NCBI GenBank assembly: GCA_013339895.1
Contig: JABACO010000016.1
Location: 2,437,767 to 2,501,766, forward strand
Length of the DNA stretch: 64,000 nt
Source: Ephydatia muelleri
Taxonomy: Eukaryota > Porifera > Demospongiae > Spongillida > Spongillidae
Direction of reading: 5' to 3'
Below the pieces are notes generated by a model. That model saw only the letters and a list, made by a program, of their open reading frames with translations, did no database searches and was not told the DNA's origin. Shown piece by piece: positions 10,783-23,235 of this stretch. The stretch's first letter is position 1, and each line of letters begins with the position of its first letter. The translations under genes were made by a program, and so were the position numbers.

Positions 10783-13757
10783 ATGAAGTCCTCGATCGAT
10801 GGATTGACCGCCTGGGCCAACGTTCGGTTGGCGAGTAAAAACTGCCAGGCTGAAAACATTTTGAAAGACATCATGGAAGGACAGAGAATGAAAGCCCTTT
10901 TAGAGTGTAAGAGCGCAAGTGCAGCACCCAAATATTCAAGAAGCATAGCCTATTTCATAGTGACGTAGCCGAATAATAGCAAACAAGAACAAGTTCTTGA
11001 ATCTATTATGTATTTTCTTGCACTGTAGGCATTACTGGCTCCACCTCAAAGCGACTCGATACATTAGACGGGTACGGCTATTTTATGTACTTAAACGAAC
11101 AGTATTTCTTATGCTGTACTATTCAAAACAGGCTGACCTTCAACCAGAAGGTGATTAGAGTGGATTGGTTTGTAGACGCGCTCAGAGCAAGGCAAGGGAA
11201 TGATCCTCATTAACTATTTCAATTCATTTGTTTCCTTTTCCAACTGCAGTAACAAGTTGCCCTCCAAATTGAAGGTTGATTCCAAATTTTTTGCAATGCA
11301 CTCATCGGATCATGTAAGTATCCCTCACTATTTGTGTATGCACACACACCCCCCCCACATAACACACCACATACAGATACATTCACAGCACACATTGACA
11401 AAATCGTATGCATTGAAATCACTTTACCAAAACCCCACATGCACCATTTAACACACGCACCATGTAACACACTGCACACCACATCTCTAAACTTTCACAG
11501 GTGTTTCCAGTGCTGTGGACGCTGGTTGAGCATGATGTCTCTCTCCTCAGAGACCTATCTTCTATCTACATAAAGCAGCCAAACCCTCAGGTCACCATAG
11601 CAGAACCATTCAGGGCAAGCTGTCTCTCCCCCCCCCCCCCCACCCCCCCCCCCTCCCCCTGCAGTTTATGCTACTATCATGATTCCTTTCATTCCCACAG
11701 TTGGGTCCAGCATGTCATGTAAAAACTGACCAGCCAAAGGTGGTGTGAGGGAGAAAGGGGTGGGGTCAGGAGGAACACCCGTTACCACGGTGACATGCCT
11801 CCCTCTACCCCACCAATGTGCTATAGCTATTCTACCTTACGGTGGGAGGAGAGTCACTGATTAACCCATTGAGAAAGAGGTGTGTAGACAATCCTGCTTC
11901 CCCCCTCCCCTTGCTGCATGGACTATTGCAAGGTCTGGTTACCACTAACGCAGAGTGCCACCAGCGCAGAGACCAACAGCTCAAGACAGCCTCATAGAAC
12001 TGACTCACCTGATTTTAAAGGTAGGCCCTCTTGTGTGGTGCAGCCAACCATGAGCATCTTCTATCTGCACAGTGTCGTATGTCATGACACACTGTAGTCC
12101 ACACCAGAAGGCAAGAGGCTTCAATTTAATGTAACGTTCTAAATCTTATGTATTAAAGTTAATTACATCATGGCTGCGTCCTTTGTCACTACAGGACATA
12201 TCTGACCTGACAGATACCAGGTAACATGGGGACCTTTGGAGTGCTGTTATTCAGCACTTCCCACTTGCTTCCCTCTTTTAAATTGCCTGCTGATAGAATT
12301 TTGTGTGCCTTGGTAAACACCATAATTCCTGGAACATTCACTTCAGAAGTCCTCCTCAATGACAGGTATCATTCTGAAACCTTTGGTGTACATGTTTGTG
12401 GGGGTGTTGCAATAACCAGGTGCCTTTTTAGATCATTACTCAGTACGCCATACTGCCTTACCTCATACTAGATACATGCACCGTATACATTATGCCCCAT
12501 ATGTTACTCCATACATTGTACCCCATATGTCATACTCCATACATTGTACCCCATATGTCATGCTCCATACATTGTACCCCATCTGTCATGCTCCATACAT
12601 TGTACCCCATATGTCATGCTCCATACATTGTACCCCATATGTCATACTCCATACATTGTACCCCATATGTCATACTCCATACACATTGTACCCCATATGT
12701 CATACTCCATACATTGTACCCCATATGTCTCTCCATACACATTGTACCCCATATGTCATACTCCATACACATTGTACCCCATATGTCATACTCCATACAT
12801 TGTACCCCATATGTCATACTCCATACATTGTACCCCATATGTCATACTCCATACACATTGTACCCCATATGTCATACTCCATACATTGTACCCCATATGT
12901 CATACTCCATACATTGTACCCCATATGTCATACTCCATACATTGTACCCCATCTGTCATGCTCCATACATTGTACCCCATATGTCATACTCCATACATGT
13001 ACCCCATATGTCATGCTCCATACATTGTACCCCTCTGTCATGCTCCATACATTGTACCCCCATATGTCATACTCCATACATTGTACCCCATATGTCATAC
13101 TCCATACATTGTACCCCATATGTCATACTCCATACACATTGTACCCCATATGTCATACTCCAAACATTGTACCCCATATGTCATACTCCATACATTGTAC
13201 CCATATGTCATACTCCATACACATTGTACCCCATATGTCATACTCCATACATTGTACCCCATATGTCATACTCCATACATTGTACCCCATATGTCATGCT
13301 CCATACATTGTACCCCATATGTCATGCTCCATACATTGTACCCCATAGTCATACTCCATACATTGTACCCCATATACCACACCCCACTTGGCATAAATGT
13401 ATACCTTCCTCCTCCCCTTTAAGTGGTCTGGTCTTTCGTTTCCTCACAGGTGGACCATCAACCTTGCACTCAACTGTCTCTCCAAGATCTTTAGAGTCCT
13501 GAGTCCTGTAGACTCTGAAACCCTGACTGAGGCAAGTCACACCTCTTACTCCACCCCCCCACGTGACTTCAGCACCCCTTAACTGCAGGAAGAGGAGTTA
13601 GGATCCTTTCCCTTCATTGCCTACTTCTTGTTGTGTAGCTACCAGTTTGTCCAGACCAGGGCAGTGATCAGGAGATTGGTACAGCGCTAACGTAATTTAT
13701 GTATACGTGTTGACTTGCACGTGTATGTGTATGCATACATCTGTACATGTATGTGTA

Positions 13758-13788
<31 letters not shown>

Positions 13789-13993
13789 AATTTTGAATTT
13801 GTATGTGTGCATATGCTGTTGTTTGATAAACTTTGTGCACAAAGTGCTATGATAATTTTCATGCATGAATGTGCATGCAACTCTATTTAGTGCACAGCCG
13901 CATGTGTAAATTTTTCTCTAGGAGCAGATTGAGAGGGAGGAGAAAGACATTCAGAAGATGACCACCACAGGATCCAGGAAGAAAGTTGGCTAA
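10783..13993 (+). CDS. Unidentified multi-exon gene divergent from SMC1
   Basis: Exons supported by splice sites and matching phases: 10783-10906 (MKSSIDGLTAWANVRLAS..., ending TTA GAG T), 11029-11191, 11250-11313, 11501-11590 (VFPVLWTLVEHDVSLLRDLS), 11701-11739, then after a region I cannot resolve, 13450-13531 (WTINLALNCLSKIFRVLSPV), 13589-13678 (EEELGSFPFIAYFLLCSYQF) and 13922-13993, which ends EQIEREEKDIQKMTTTGS...KKVG and TAA. The introns after 11191 and 13531 use GC donors (AAG|gcaagg and GAG|gcaagt). AATAAA at 14514. The parts read as a helical, soluble protein with a basic tail. I do not recognise the family. Shared promoter with SMC1 suggests cell-cycle or chromatin expression, which is only a hint. 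Exons between 11740 and 13449 are missing from my model, partly because a 900-bp minisatellite sits there. Confidence 0.65.
12488..13380. repeat. 28-bp minisatellite (intronic)
   Basis: About 31 units of tccatacattgtaccccata + tgtcatac, with 30-bp variants (catacacattg) and a few truncated units. Plus-strand frames stay open for ~290-336 codons because of the repeat; they are not genes. Confidence 0.95.
13738..13786. repeat. (GT)n/(GTAT)n run
   Basis: Short TGTATGTG tract in the last intron of the unidentified gene. Confidence 0.8.
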
Positions 13994-14029
13994 GCTAAAA
14001 GATGGTATAGTTGGGTGGATGAGGAGGAT

Positions 14030-14310
14030 TTGGTTGTATGAGAGGAGTTTGGTGGATGGGAGGAGTTGGGTGGATGGGGAGGAGTTGGGTGGATGGGGAG
14101 GAGTTGGGTGTATGAGGAGGAGTTTGGTAGATGGGGAGGAGTTGGGAGGATGGGGAGGAGTTGGGAGGAGGATTGGGTGATGGGGAGGCGTTGCGGATGG
14201 GGAGAGTTGGTGGATGGAGAGTTGGGTGGATGGGGAGGTTGGGTGGATGGGGAGAGTTGGTGGATGGGAAGAGTTGGGTGGATGGGGAGTGGGGATGGGG
14301 AGGAGTTTCG
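14030..14310. repeat. G-rich minisatellite
   Basis: Imperfect ~16-17-bp units of gaggagttgggtggatgggg with deletions; lies in the 3' UTR or downstream of the stop at 13993 and before the AATAAA at 14514. Confidence 0.9.
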
Positions 14311-14513
14311 GTGAGTGGGGTGGCAGGGAATATGATGTCTTCTCTCACCTATGCATAGAGAGGGAATGGATCCTCTCCGTATATGACATGGAGCTGTGCT
14401 CTGATTGGTTGAAACATGCAGCTCAAGTGCAGTCTGAGGTTTGAAAACACTTATATTGTAGTATACTGCTACTTCCTGTGTGGCCAATTCATAGTCTATC
14501 AACTACACTAGTG

Positions 14514-14519
14514 AATAAA
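14514..14519 (+). terminator. Polyadenylation signal AATAAA
   Basis: About 520 bases after the stop of the unidentified gene (13993) and 290 bases before the first ankyrin-gene exon, so it fits the 3' end of the former. Confidence 0.45.
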
Positions 14520-14803
14520 GGACACAGCCTATTAATCAGATACAATTTCACTGCTCAGGTTTTAATTTACATTTGTACATATTTAGCTTCATTTCATTTC
14601 AATGTTTGAATTGCATGTTTGTGTGCATGTGTGTGTGTGCATTGTGGTGTTCAAATGTCCAGCTCTTGAATATATAATCTTGATTTTAAAGTATGTGAGA
14701 TGCTATAGTTGCACATCTATGTATGCATAGCATATGGCTTGCAAAATAAGGCAGTTGTACATGTATTGCAATGTTGTGAGCCACATTGCTCTTCTCCCTC
14801 CAG

Positions 14804-16030
14804 ATGAGGATGAAGATGACGATTATGATGAAGCAGAGGTTTGACGTGGTGGTTGTTCCAAGGTATGTTAGTAGGAGTCCACATGTTTAAAAGGGCAAGT
14901 TTAATGGCTTCTATCTCCTTTCCTTCCACTCCTTCTTACCCTCCCTCCCTCCCTCCTTCCCTCCCCCTCCCTCCCTCCCTCCCTCCCTCCCTCCCTCCCT
15001 CCCTCCCTCCCTCCCTCCCTCCCTCCCTCCCTCCCTCCCTCCCTCCCTCCCTCCCTCCCTCCCTCCCTCCCTCCCTCCCTCCCTCCCTCTAGGCCAATGA
15101 CTATCAATGAACTGGTTGACTCGTTCTTCATCAACCTGGTAATGCGGTTAGGGTACAGCCATGGGCATCGTGTTGATGTGATACCAGGAGTGATGAGCCT
15201 AGTTTCTAATCACTGTACCACAGGCCTTGACCAGTCAGAATGGTTTCTACCAGAGTGCAAATAAGGAGAAGCTGTGGCCCAAGCGAAGGATGGTTGTGAG
15301 AGACAAAGACACAGGTAAGGAAAGGCTATGGATGCAGCTGTGTTTCGCACTAGTGAGTGTGTCATAAAACAGGGGAGTTCTACGATGACTTTAGTGGATC
15401 ACCCTCCTGCCAAGGTGCCTCAGATGACAATATGTGCTGTGCATGTGGGTGTACTGCTTTATGTGCTGCTAGGAAGCATACGGCACATGCTGGGACTCAG
15501 CCCCTCTGGTGTGGAGGACGTAAAGGCCTCAGATTATGCACAGTTTGAGGTACGGTGAGTATTCCATATTACACATATTTTCAATGACCACATAAGTTGA
15601 TCTGTGGTCTCTTCCTTTGTTGGAAATAAAAATAAAACTGCACCACAACCTCTGTCCCATATTTTTGTGCATTCCCTTTAGCTTGTCTTTCTTTAAATTG
15701 CCACATATCCTTCTTCCACCTCCCACGGAATGAAGCTGTACTTTGAAAGCACCTCTCGTAATAAGATTTTGAAAGCTGGCTCGTGGTAAGTCACTACATG
15801 TAACACACATGCATGCACCTTTGCATGTAGGCTACATACATCACAACACACACCTACACGTGGACACATGCACTGAACCACGTTAATGTAAACTGAACCC
15901 ACGTTAATGCATGCCTCCACCTGTACCACCACTTCCACACACAGCACACACACATGCACACACTCATGCACACACAACTGCACACACACACACACACACA
16001 TGCACACACATGTGCACACACACACACATG

Positions 16031-16093
<63 letters not shown>

Positions 16094-17864
16094 CTTTCTC
16101 TATCAAGTGTTCCCAGGCAGTACCCTCCAATGCCAGCGACTGACACTGCAGGCTGCCAAGAAGGGAGACCTTACCACCATACAGAAATTGGTCAGCCTCC
16201 TCCCCAGGCCAACCCATACCTTTCACTCGTGCCTTGCTGTGCAATGTACTCAGGTTGTGTTCTTCAGACGCAACAAAGACTTTGTCAACTCCAAGGATCC
16301 TCCCACTGGAAATACTGCTCTTCACTTGGCCAGTAGATATGGGCACTTTGTCAGTCACTGTTGGACATGGCTTATGTCTTATGTTCTATTTTAATAAACT
16401 GCACATGCACACACCTTTTTCTATGAGCAGGATTTGGCTCAGTATCTGTTAGAGAATGGTGCCTCTGTCAATTGTTTGAACTCATCTGGATGCACACCCT
16501 CTCTTCTGTGCAGTTGATGGCTTACACAAGAGTCTCTGTCATGTATGCATATAGTTCTATTTGAAGATCATGTGTGTGCACGTGCCAGCATTCCCTGTAC
16601 TCTGTTTCCACTGAGTCGCCCCACTCCCTCTCCTCCTTCTTCCATCTCCTCTCTCCTCCTCCCCTCACCTCCTCTCCCTCCTCTCCTTCTCCCTCTCCTC
16701 TTTTACCCTCCCCTCTTCCTCCTCTCATCCTCCTCCCTCTCCTTTATACCCACTGACCCATCTCCTCCTCCCTCTCCTTCTCCCTCTCCTTTTCCCCTCC
16801 TCCTCCCATCCCCTCCCCTCCTCACCCATAATCATCCAGCAGTCCATTTTCTTCTTAGTTACTATTGGAATGGGGTGCAGATCTCCGTGTAAGGAACAAT
16901 GCCAACATGGCCGCTCCAGACCTGGTCAGAAATGATGACCTCAGAAGCTTCCTGGAAGGTCAGGCTGACTCATGATAGCCATGCCCCCCCCCAGCCCACA
17001 CGTGCCTTCCCCTTCCCACAGAAAAGTTCTCTGAATACAGAGAGCTGACGACCAAGGCCTTAGCCAGGAATGTAGCATTCTTTGAGCAGTACCTCCGGAC
17101 CCACTGCAGGGAGGGAGGGGGCACTGCCAGCCTCAGGAGCAGGTAGGTATATCTTGTACCCATCCCTTCTGATGCACAATCTCCCATCACCGCAGGAGCA
17201 TCAAGGGCAACACGCTACTGCACCAGGCAGTGATTGTGGGGTCCATGGAGGGTGTGAAGGTGGAGCTTGTTGGCATGGTGACCACCCCGTAACTACCTTC
17301 CTCCCACAGTTGCTGCTGTCTGAGCACGTGCCAGTAAACATCACCAACCATCTTGGTGCAACTCCATTGCATCTGGCCAGAAGGATTGATATTGTGCAGG
17401 TGACTGTGTGTGTCTATGTGTGTGCCTATGTGTGCGTGCCTATGTGTGTCTGTGTGTGCCTATGTGTGCTTATGTGTGTTCCTATGTGTGCCTGTGCGTG
17501 CGTACATGTATATGTGTGTCTGTGTGTGCCTATGTGTCCCTATGTGTGCCTCTGTGTCCCTATGTGTGCCTATGTGTCCCTATGTGTGCCTGTGTGTCCC
17601 TATGTGTGCCTGTGTGCCTATGTGTGCCTGTGTGTGCCTATGTGGGCCTGTGTGTGCCTATGTGGGCCTGTGTGTGCGTACATGTATGTGTGTGCCTGTC
17701 ATGCCTATGTATGTGTGCCTATGTGTGTGGGCCTGTAGGTGTGCATGTGTGTATGTGTGTGTATTCACCATACATGTGTGAGCAATGGGCCAAGTGTTGA
17801 GATCAGTTAGCAACGCATATACAACAGAGCATACAGCTATTTGAGTACATACATTTATGTTTTC

Positions 17865-17922
<58 letters not shown>

Positions 17923-20900
17923 GTGTGTGTGTCATGGTTGTGTTGTGTTCACTATAGCATCTGGTGGAGTGTGGAGGTGATGTGAACGTTGAAGATGATG
18001 ATGGGAACACACCCCTCCATTGCATCTGCTCTGACCAGGAGAGTGCTGACCACGCCCTTAAGTGTATTCCATTCATGGTACGGCACCTATGTGGTGTGAT
18101 GTGTGTGTGTGTGCTTGTGTGTGTGTGTGTGTGTGTGCTTGTGTGTGTGTGTGCTTGTGTGTGTGTAGTGTCTGGCCATAGTCAGCTGCTTTGCTGCTTG
18201 GGTGGTCTAGGGGTGGGGCACAGTGGCTGGGGTCTAGGGGTGGGGCACAGTGACTGGGGTCTAGGGGTGGGGCACAGTGACTGGGGTCTAGTGGTTGGGC
18301 ACAGTGACTGGGGTCTAGGGGCGGGGCACAGTGGTGGCTGGGGTCTAGGGGTGGGGCACAGTGACTGGGGTCTAGGGGTGGGGCACAGTGGCTGGGGTCT
18401 AGGGGTGGGGCACAGTGGCTGGGGTCTAGGGGTGGGGCACAGTGACTGGGGTCTAGTGGTTGGGCACAGTGACTGGGTCTAGGGGTGGGGCACAGTGACT
18501 GGGGTCTAGGGGCGGGGCACAGTGACTGGGGTCCTAGGGGCGGGGCACAGTGACTGGGGTCTAGGGGCGGGGCACAGTGACTGGGGTCTAGGGGTGTGGC
18601 ACAGTGACTGGGGTCTAGTGGTAGGGCACAGTGACTGGGGTCTAGGGGCGGGGCACAGTGGTGGGCTGGGGTCTAGGGGTGGGGGCACAGTGACTGGGGT
18701 CTAGGGGCGGGGCACAGTGACTGGGGTCTAGGGGCGGGGCACAGTGACTGGGGTCTAGGGGTGGGGCACAGTGACTGGGTCTAGGGGTGGGGCACAGTGA
18801 CTGGGGTCTAGGGGCGGGGGCACAGTGACTGGGGTCTAGGGGCTGGGCACAGTGACTGGGGTCTAGGGGCGGGGCACAGTGACTGGGGTCTAGGGGTGTG
18901 GCACAGTGACTGGGGTCTAGTGGTAGGGCACAGTGACTGGGGTCTAGGGGCGGGGCACAGTGGTGGGCTGGGGTCTAGGGGTGGGGCACAGTGACTGGGG
19001 TCTAGGGGTGGGGCACAGTGGCTGGGGTCTAGGGGTGTGGCACAGTGACTGGGGTCTAGGGGTGGGGCACAGTGACTGGGGTCTAGTGGTTGGGCACAGT
19101 GACTGGGGTCTAGGGTGGGGCACAGTGACTGGGGTCTAGGGGCGGGGCACAGTGACTGGGGTCTAGGGGCGGGGCACAGTGACTGGGGTCTAGGGGTGGG
19201 GCACAGTGACTGGGTCTAGGGGTGGGCACAGTGACTGGGGTCTAGGGGCGGGGCACAGTGACTGGGGTCTAGGGGCGGGGCACAGTGACTGGGGTCTAGG
19301 GGCGGGGCACAGTGACTGGGGTCTAGGGGTGTGGCACAGTGACTGGGGTCTAGTGGTAGGGCACAGTGACTGGGGTCTAGGGGCGGGGCACAGTGTGGCT
19401 GGGGTCTAGGGGTGGGGCACAGTGACTGGGGTCTAGGGGTGGGGCACAGTGGCTGGGGTCTAGGGGTGGGGCACAGTGGCTGGGGTCTAGGGGTGGGGCA
19501 CAGTGACTGGGGTCTAGGGGTGGGGCACAGTGGCTGGGGTCTAGGGTGGGGCACAGTGGCTGGGGTCTAGGGGTGGGGCACAGTGGCTGGGGTCTAGGGG
19601 TGGGGCACAGTGACTGGGGTCTAGGGGTTGGGCACAGTGGCTGGGATCTGAGAGCGGGCACAGAACATAAGTCCACACTTTGTCCCCTCAGGTTGAAAAG
19701 GGGTGTTTCTTAGACACCCCAACAGCCAAGTAAGAGTGCACGGGGCAGAAATGGATGCTCTCATGACCCTCCCCTTCCCCCTCCCCTCTTCAGAAGCAGC
19801 TTCCCATCCACTATGCGGCATCATGTGGGCTGATGGCCGTGATCCAGAGCCTCATGGCCTGTGATGAGGGCAAGGGCATGATGGAGACACTGAAACACTG
19901 GCAGAGCGAGGTGATGATGTCATCGTATCAAAGGTTGCCTGTTCATGCTCTCTTTCAGGTGGAGCCCCTCCCAGCCTTCCCTATCTCGCCCTGGTCAATG
20001 ACCATCAGGAGTGTGCTGAATGGTGGGTTATCTGGTCATCTATGAAGTCATTAGTAAGGGGGGGGGGGGGGAGGGTTTAAGGGGTGAGGGACCAGTTATA
20101 ATGCCAAAACTCAACAAGAAGTGATAATTGCACCAAAATTAACCAATATGTTTCCAACAAGACATGGACATCTTTACATTCATGAACTCTCCCGCCACAC
20201 CTCACGAGTGGTGTTTGCAACAATCCCAGTTGAGCTGGTCATTGCATTTGGCTAGGTCACCATGGTGATTAGGAGCAAGGTTTTATGGACAATGTGGGCA
20301 GATGCATGATTGTATGGGTGATGGTGGGGTGATGGTGTGGGTGATGGTGGGGTGATGGTGGGGTGATGGTGTGGGTGATGGTGTGGGTGATGGTATAATG
20401 TTGCTGGTCATTTAGTGAGGTAGGCATAAATATGACGTGTGCATGTGTGTCCATGTGTCTATGTGTGTGTGTGTGTCTATGTGTGTGTGTATGTGTGTAT
20501 ATATGTGTGTGGTCACCTCTGTGAGCATGCCTAGGGATCAACAACAATGTAGGTACAGATGCCTTGTGCCTCGCACAGGTTGGTAGAAAGTGGATTTGTC
20601 ATGTCAGGAGGTGAAGCAGACGATCTGTTGTTGATGATACTGAAAGGGCCACCAGAGAAATGGTGAGTTTGGTGGGAGTTTAAGACCTGCATGGGACTAA
20701 GATACACCATTCCCATTCCCTGCAGTCTGGATCCCATACATGCATTCCAGTTTCTTCTCAAGCAAGGTGCTGATCCCAATGCTGAGTATGCAGATGGGAA
20801 TAGGTAAAGTACCTTATCCAACACCTCCCCTCTCCCTCCCACCCACCACACCCTCTATCTACTCCTTTCTTCTCCGCACCTGCCCCTCTCAGCTCCTAAA

Positions 20901-22415
20901 CTTCTACACTTCCCTCTCTTCCCTCTCTCCTCTCCTCCTCTCCTCTCTTCCCCCCTCCCTCTTCCCTCTTATGTTACACAAGTGCAAAAAACAGTTGTAC
21001 TCCAAATATATGTAGAACTCTTGCAATCTCCCCTCACCCCTCCCCCACCTCCACAGGCCCCTCCACCTGTCCTCCTCATTGTTGATGCTTCCTGAGATCA
21101 CTGGTCTCCTACTGGAGGCAGGGGCAGATCTCAATGCAAGGAACAAACAAGGCTTCACCCCTCTGTTTGTGGCCTGTCAGGTCAACAACCCCTATGTGGC
21201 CAACCAACTGATTGTGAGAGGTATGATTACTCCGAGCACTTCCTTTACCCAGCTGGTTGTCACTGCATTCTGCCAGCGCACATCTTTGAGATGTGAAGCA
21301 TGAGCTCGCTTGCACAGGATTGTTCTTAGTGTGCAAAACCACACTCATGAAGTGAATACTTGTGTACACGCAACCTGTCATCACTGGCTTGCACCCACCT
21401 CTCCTTACATAGCCTGGGTCCAATTCTACACTCCTTAGTCTCATTATTGGCACAGGAGGAATTCGCACATTCTAATTTTTAAGTACCAAAATTGAAATAC
21501 ATGTAAATGGGGAAGCTGTTACTGCACACTGCTGATTCAGATTACATACACAACATAAATACCTTTAGTAACAGATCACACAGTTTGGAGTGTAGCCAGC
21601 GTGACAGCTGTGCATCCATAGCAGCAACTCATGGCTGCAGCACTTTCCCATAAGCTCCTCTTGTGCATACTAGGAGCAGACTACAAGTGTAAGGACAGCT
21701 CTGGTATGTGCGCATTGGACTACATACTGGACTACGAGGAATGGATGGACTGCAGCCACTTCAATGATGACATGAGGGCTCGATTGAAAGGTGAGAACTA
21801 CTGCGTTGATGCTTCTTGTCCTATACAGTGTAGGTGTCTGCAAGATCGTGTACGAAAGCTTACTGGATGTGTAATTGTAGTCTTACTTTGCAGAAGACTC
21901 TAGAATGTGCATTGCATTGCGCGCAACACTTCTATCTTCATTGGATTGCATGCTTTTCCCCATTTGCCTGTAGCATATAGCCTCAAGCAAGCTAAAGAGT
22001 TAGTGCATTCTATTACGGTGTCTCTTCAACGATCTGAGTTCAGAACTTGAACTTTGCTGAATGTTGGTTTGTGTTAGGTTTGTACACTGTAGTACTGGAA
22101 TATCTAGCTGTGGCCTAGAATGTGATTGTCATAACCATTATTGATGAAGTTGAAAATAACTTCAAACCATAATGTTCCATTACCAAGGGCCTGGTTAGAT
22201 TCTGGCGGGACGAGTAGTTATACATACATGTTTCTAGCCTGGCAGTAATGGTGGTAGCCACCCACTTCCTTCAGTACCCAGATGGGAGGAGGTCCACCAC
22301 TGTATTGGAATTAACCTTGATGCTACAGCAATGGAGGAAGAAACTGGCCAACAGTAATCTGGCTCTGGCTGGTAAGGGTGAGTGCCTCCAACAGAATTCA
22401 AGCATGACATCATGA
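14804..22415 (+). CDS. Large ankyrin-repeat protein, ~18-20 exons
   Basis: N-terminal exons in phase: 14804-14862 ([11 protein letters not shown]), 15093-15138 ([15 protein letters not shown]), 15224-15314 ([20 protein letters not shown]...), 15373-15414 (EFYDDFSGS), 15473-15554 ([12 protein letters not shown]...). This ~110-residue domain is unfamiliar to me. Ankyrin units follow: 16117-16349 ([15 protein letters not shown]), 16431-16500 ([16 protein letters not shown]), 16860-16970 ([17 protein letters not shown]), 17022-17142, 17194-17258 ([14 protein letters not shown]), 17310-17399 ([17 protein letters not shown]), 17958-18076 ([20 protein letters not shown]), 19793-19910 ([16 protein letters not shown]), 19960-20021, 20579-20662, 20726-20803 ([17 protein letters not shown]), 21056-21221 ([20 protein letters not shown]), 21672-21791 ([18 protein letters not shown]). 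A last block from 22238 reads [14 protein letters not shown] and is open to a TGA at 22413-22415 or splices at 22371 (gtaagg). Role likely protein-protein scaffolding; partner unknown. The start codon and the joins around 15555-16117 and 19690-19793 are uncertain. Confidence 0.75.
14938..15090. repeat. (CCCT)n tetranucleotide repeat
   Basis: About 35 CCCT units running directly into the acceptor CTAG of the ankyrin gene exon at 15093, where it serves as an extreme polypyrimidine tract. Confidence 0.97.
16031..16091. repeat. (CA)n microsatellite
   Basis: CA tract within a longer CA-rich stretch (about 15940-16091), ending 25 bases before an ankyrin exon acceptor. Confidence 0.95.
16590..16835. 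repeat. CT-rich pyrimidine tract
   Basis: Almost pure pyrimidine on the plus strand (ctcctccctctcc motifs) in an intron of the ankyrin gene. Confidence 0.85.
17402..17765. repeat. TGTGTGCCTATG minisatellite
   Basis: Variable 10-14-bp units of tgtgtgcctatg/tgtgtccctatg starting directly at an ankyrin exon donor (CAG|gtgact). Confidence 0.9.
17871..17922. repeat. (GT)n microsatellite
   Basis: GT run 35 bases before the acceptor of the exon at 17958. Confidence 0.95.
18195..19645. repeat. 27-bp minisatellite, ~54 units (intronic)
   Basis: Units of ggggtctaggggtggggcac + agtgact, with g/t and c/t variants and occasional insertion units (gtggtggctgg). Unit spacing measured at 18241 and 18268 is 27. 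It fills most of a single ankyrin-gene intron (18077 to about 19690). Higher-order blocks recur, e.g. the series around 18490-18680 is repeated at about 18820-18990 and 19220-19400. Confidence 0.96.
20290..20400. repeat. GGGTGATGGTGT tandem repeat
   Basis: Short array of gggtgatggtg(t) units in an ankyrin-gene intron, followed by a TGTG-rich patch to 20515. Confidence 0.85.
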
Positions 22416-22596
22416 CCCAGCCCAGTGGTAGATTACAGTTTGTATGCAAGGATGGCTGCAAGCAAATTGTGGGCCTTCATGTTTGGATACCAACAAAATG
22501 GAATAGCAGATGCATGAATATCTCTAATTCTCTCACACACACACACACACACACATGCACATGCACAATACACATACACACAATACCACATACACA

Positions 22597-22637
<41 letters not shown>

Positions 22638-23235
22638 CCCAGCTTCTGTGAGGGCAGGGTCTACAGCAGTACCACTTTGAAGATAGCCTCACATTCCTCA
22701 GCCATCAACCAAGACCCACATGACACATCTGTGCTTCAGGCATGTCCTTAGCCCCTCCCCTTTTTGGACAGTGGCTATGTCATTGTGGGTTTGTATTGGA
22801 AACCAATGGAGCTCCATGCCCCACGCCAAACAACCAAATTGCTGGTGAGGCTTTAGTACAGGAGCATCACCTAGGACCCATCTGACACCAATGTGGGTCC
22901 TAGGTGCTGTTCCTGTAGTGCAGCCTCGCCAGCAATTTAGTTGTTTGATGTGGGGCATGGAGCTCCATTGGTTGCAAATGCAAACCCTAAGTGACGTAGT
23001 CATCCAACTGGTTGACGACCCTGCCACTTCAAAGATGCCATTTGATTTGGCTCCAATGCAGTTCAGAGATACTGTGCTACAATGAGATTCCAGCTTCCGT
23101 GAGAGCAGCAGTACCACTTGGAAGATAACCTCACATTCCTCAGCCATCAACCAAGACCCACATGACACATCTGTGCTTAAGGCATGTCCTTAGCCCCTCC
23201 CCTTTATGGACAGTGGCTATGTTTATTCACAGCAG
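22376..23235. repeat. Interspersed palindromic repeat, copy 1
   Basis: Contains: (a) gagtgcctccaacagaattc... to a CA microsatellite (22376-22640), matched in inverted orientation at about 37420-37575; (b) a direct repeat of ~95 bases (22690-22782 and 23130-23221, tcctcagccatcaaccaaga...); (c) a hairpin with arms 22788-22880 and 22892-22987 (accaatggagctccatgccc against its complement) and an ~11-base loop. No coding potential. Probably a non-autonomous element; no clear target-site duplication. Confidence 0.8.

Noticed and set aside
12476..13502. Plus-strand open frames of 290-336 codons (HMSYSIHCTPYV repeats)
   Set aside because: 28-bp minisatellite artefact; all three frames encode the same rotated peptide.
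13986..14502. Open frames of Gly/Trp-rich (plus) and Pro/Ser-rich (minus) composition
   Set aside because: Encoded by the G-rich minisatellite at 14030-14310.
17082..17800. Cys/Val-rich open frames of 123-218 codons
   Set aside because: Begin in a real ankyrin exon but run through the donor into the TGTGTGCCTATG repeat.
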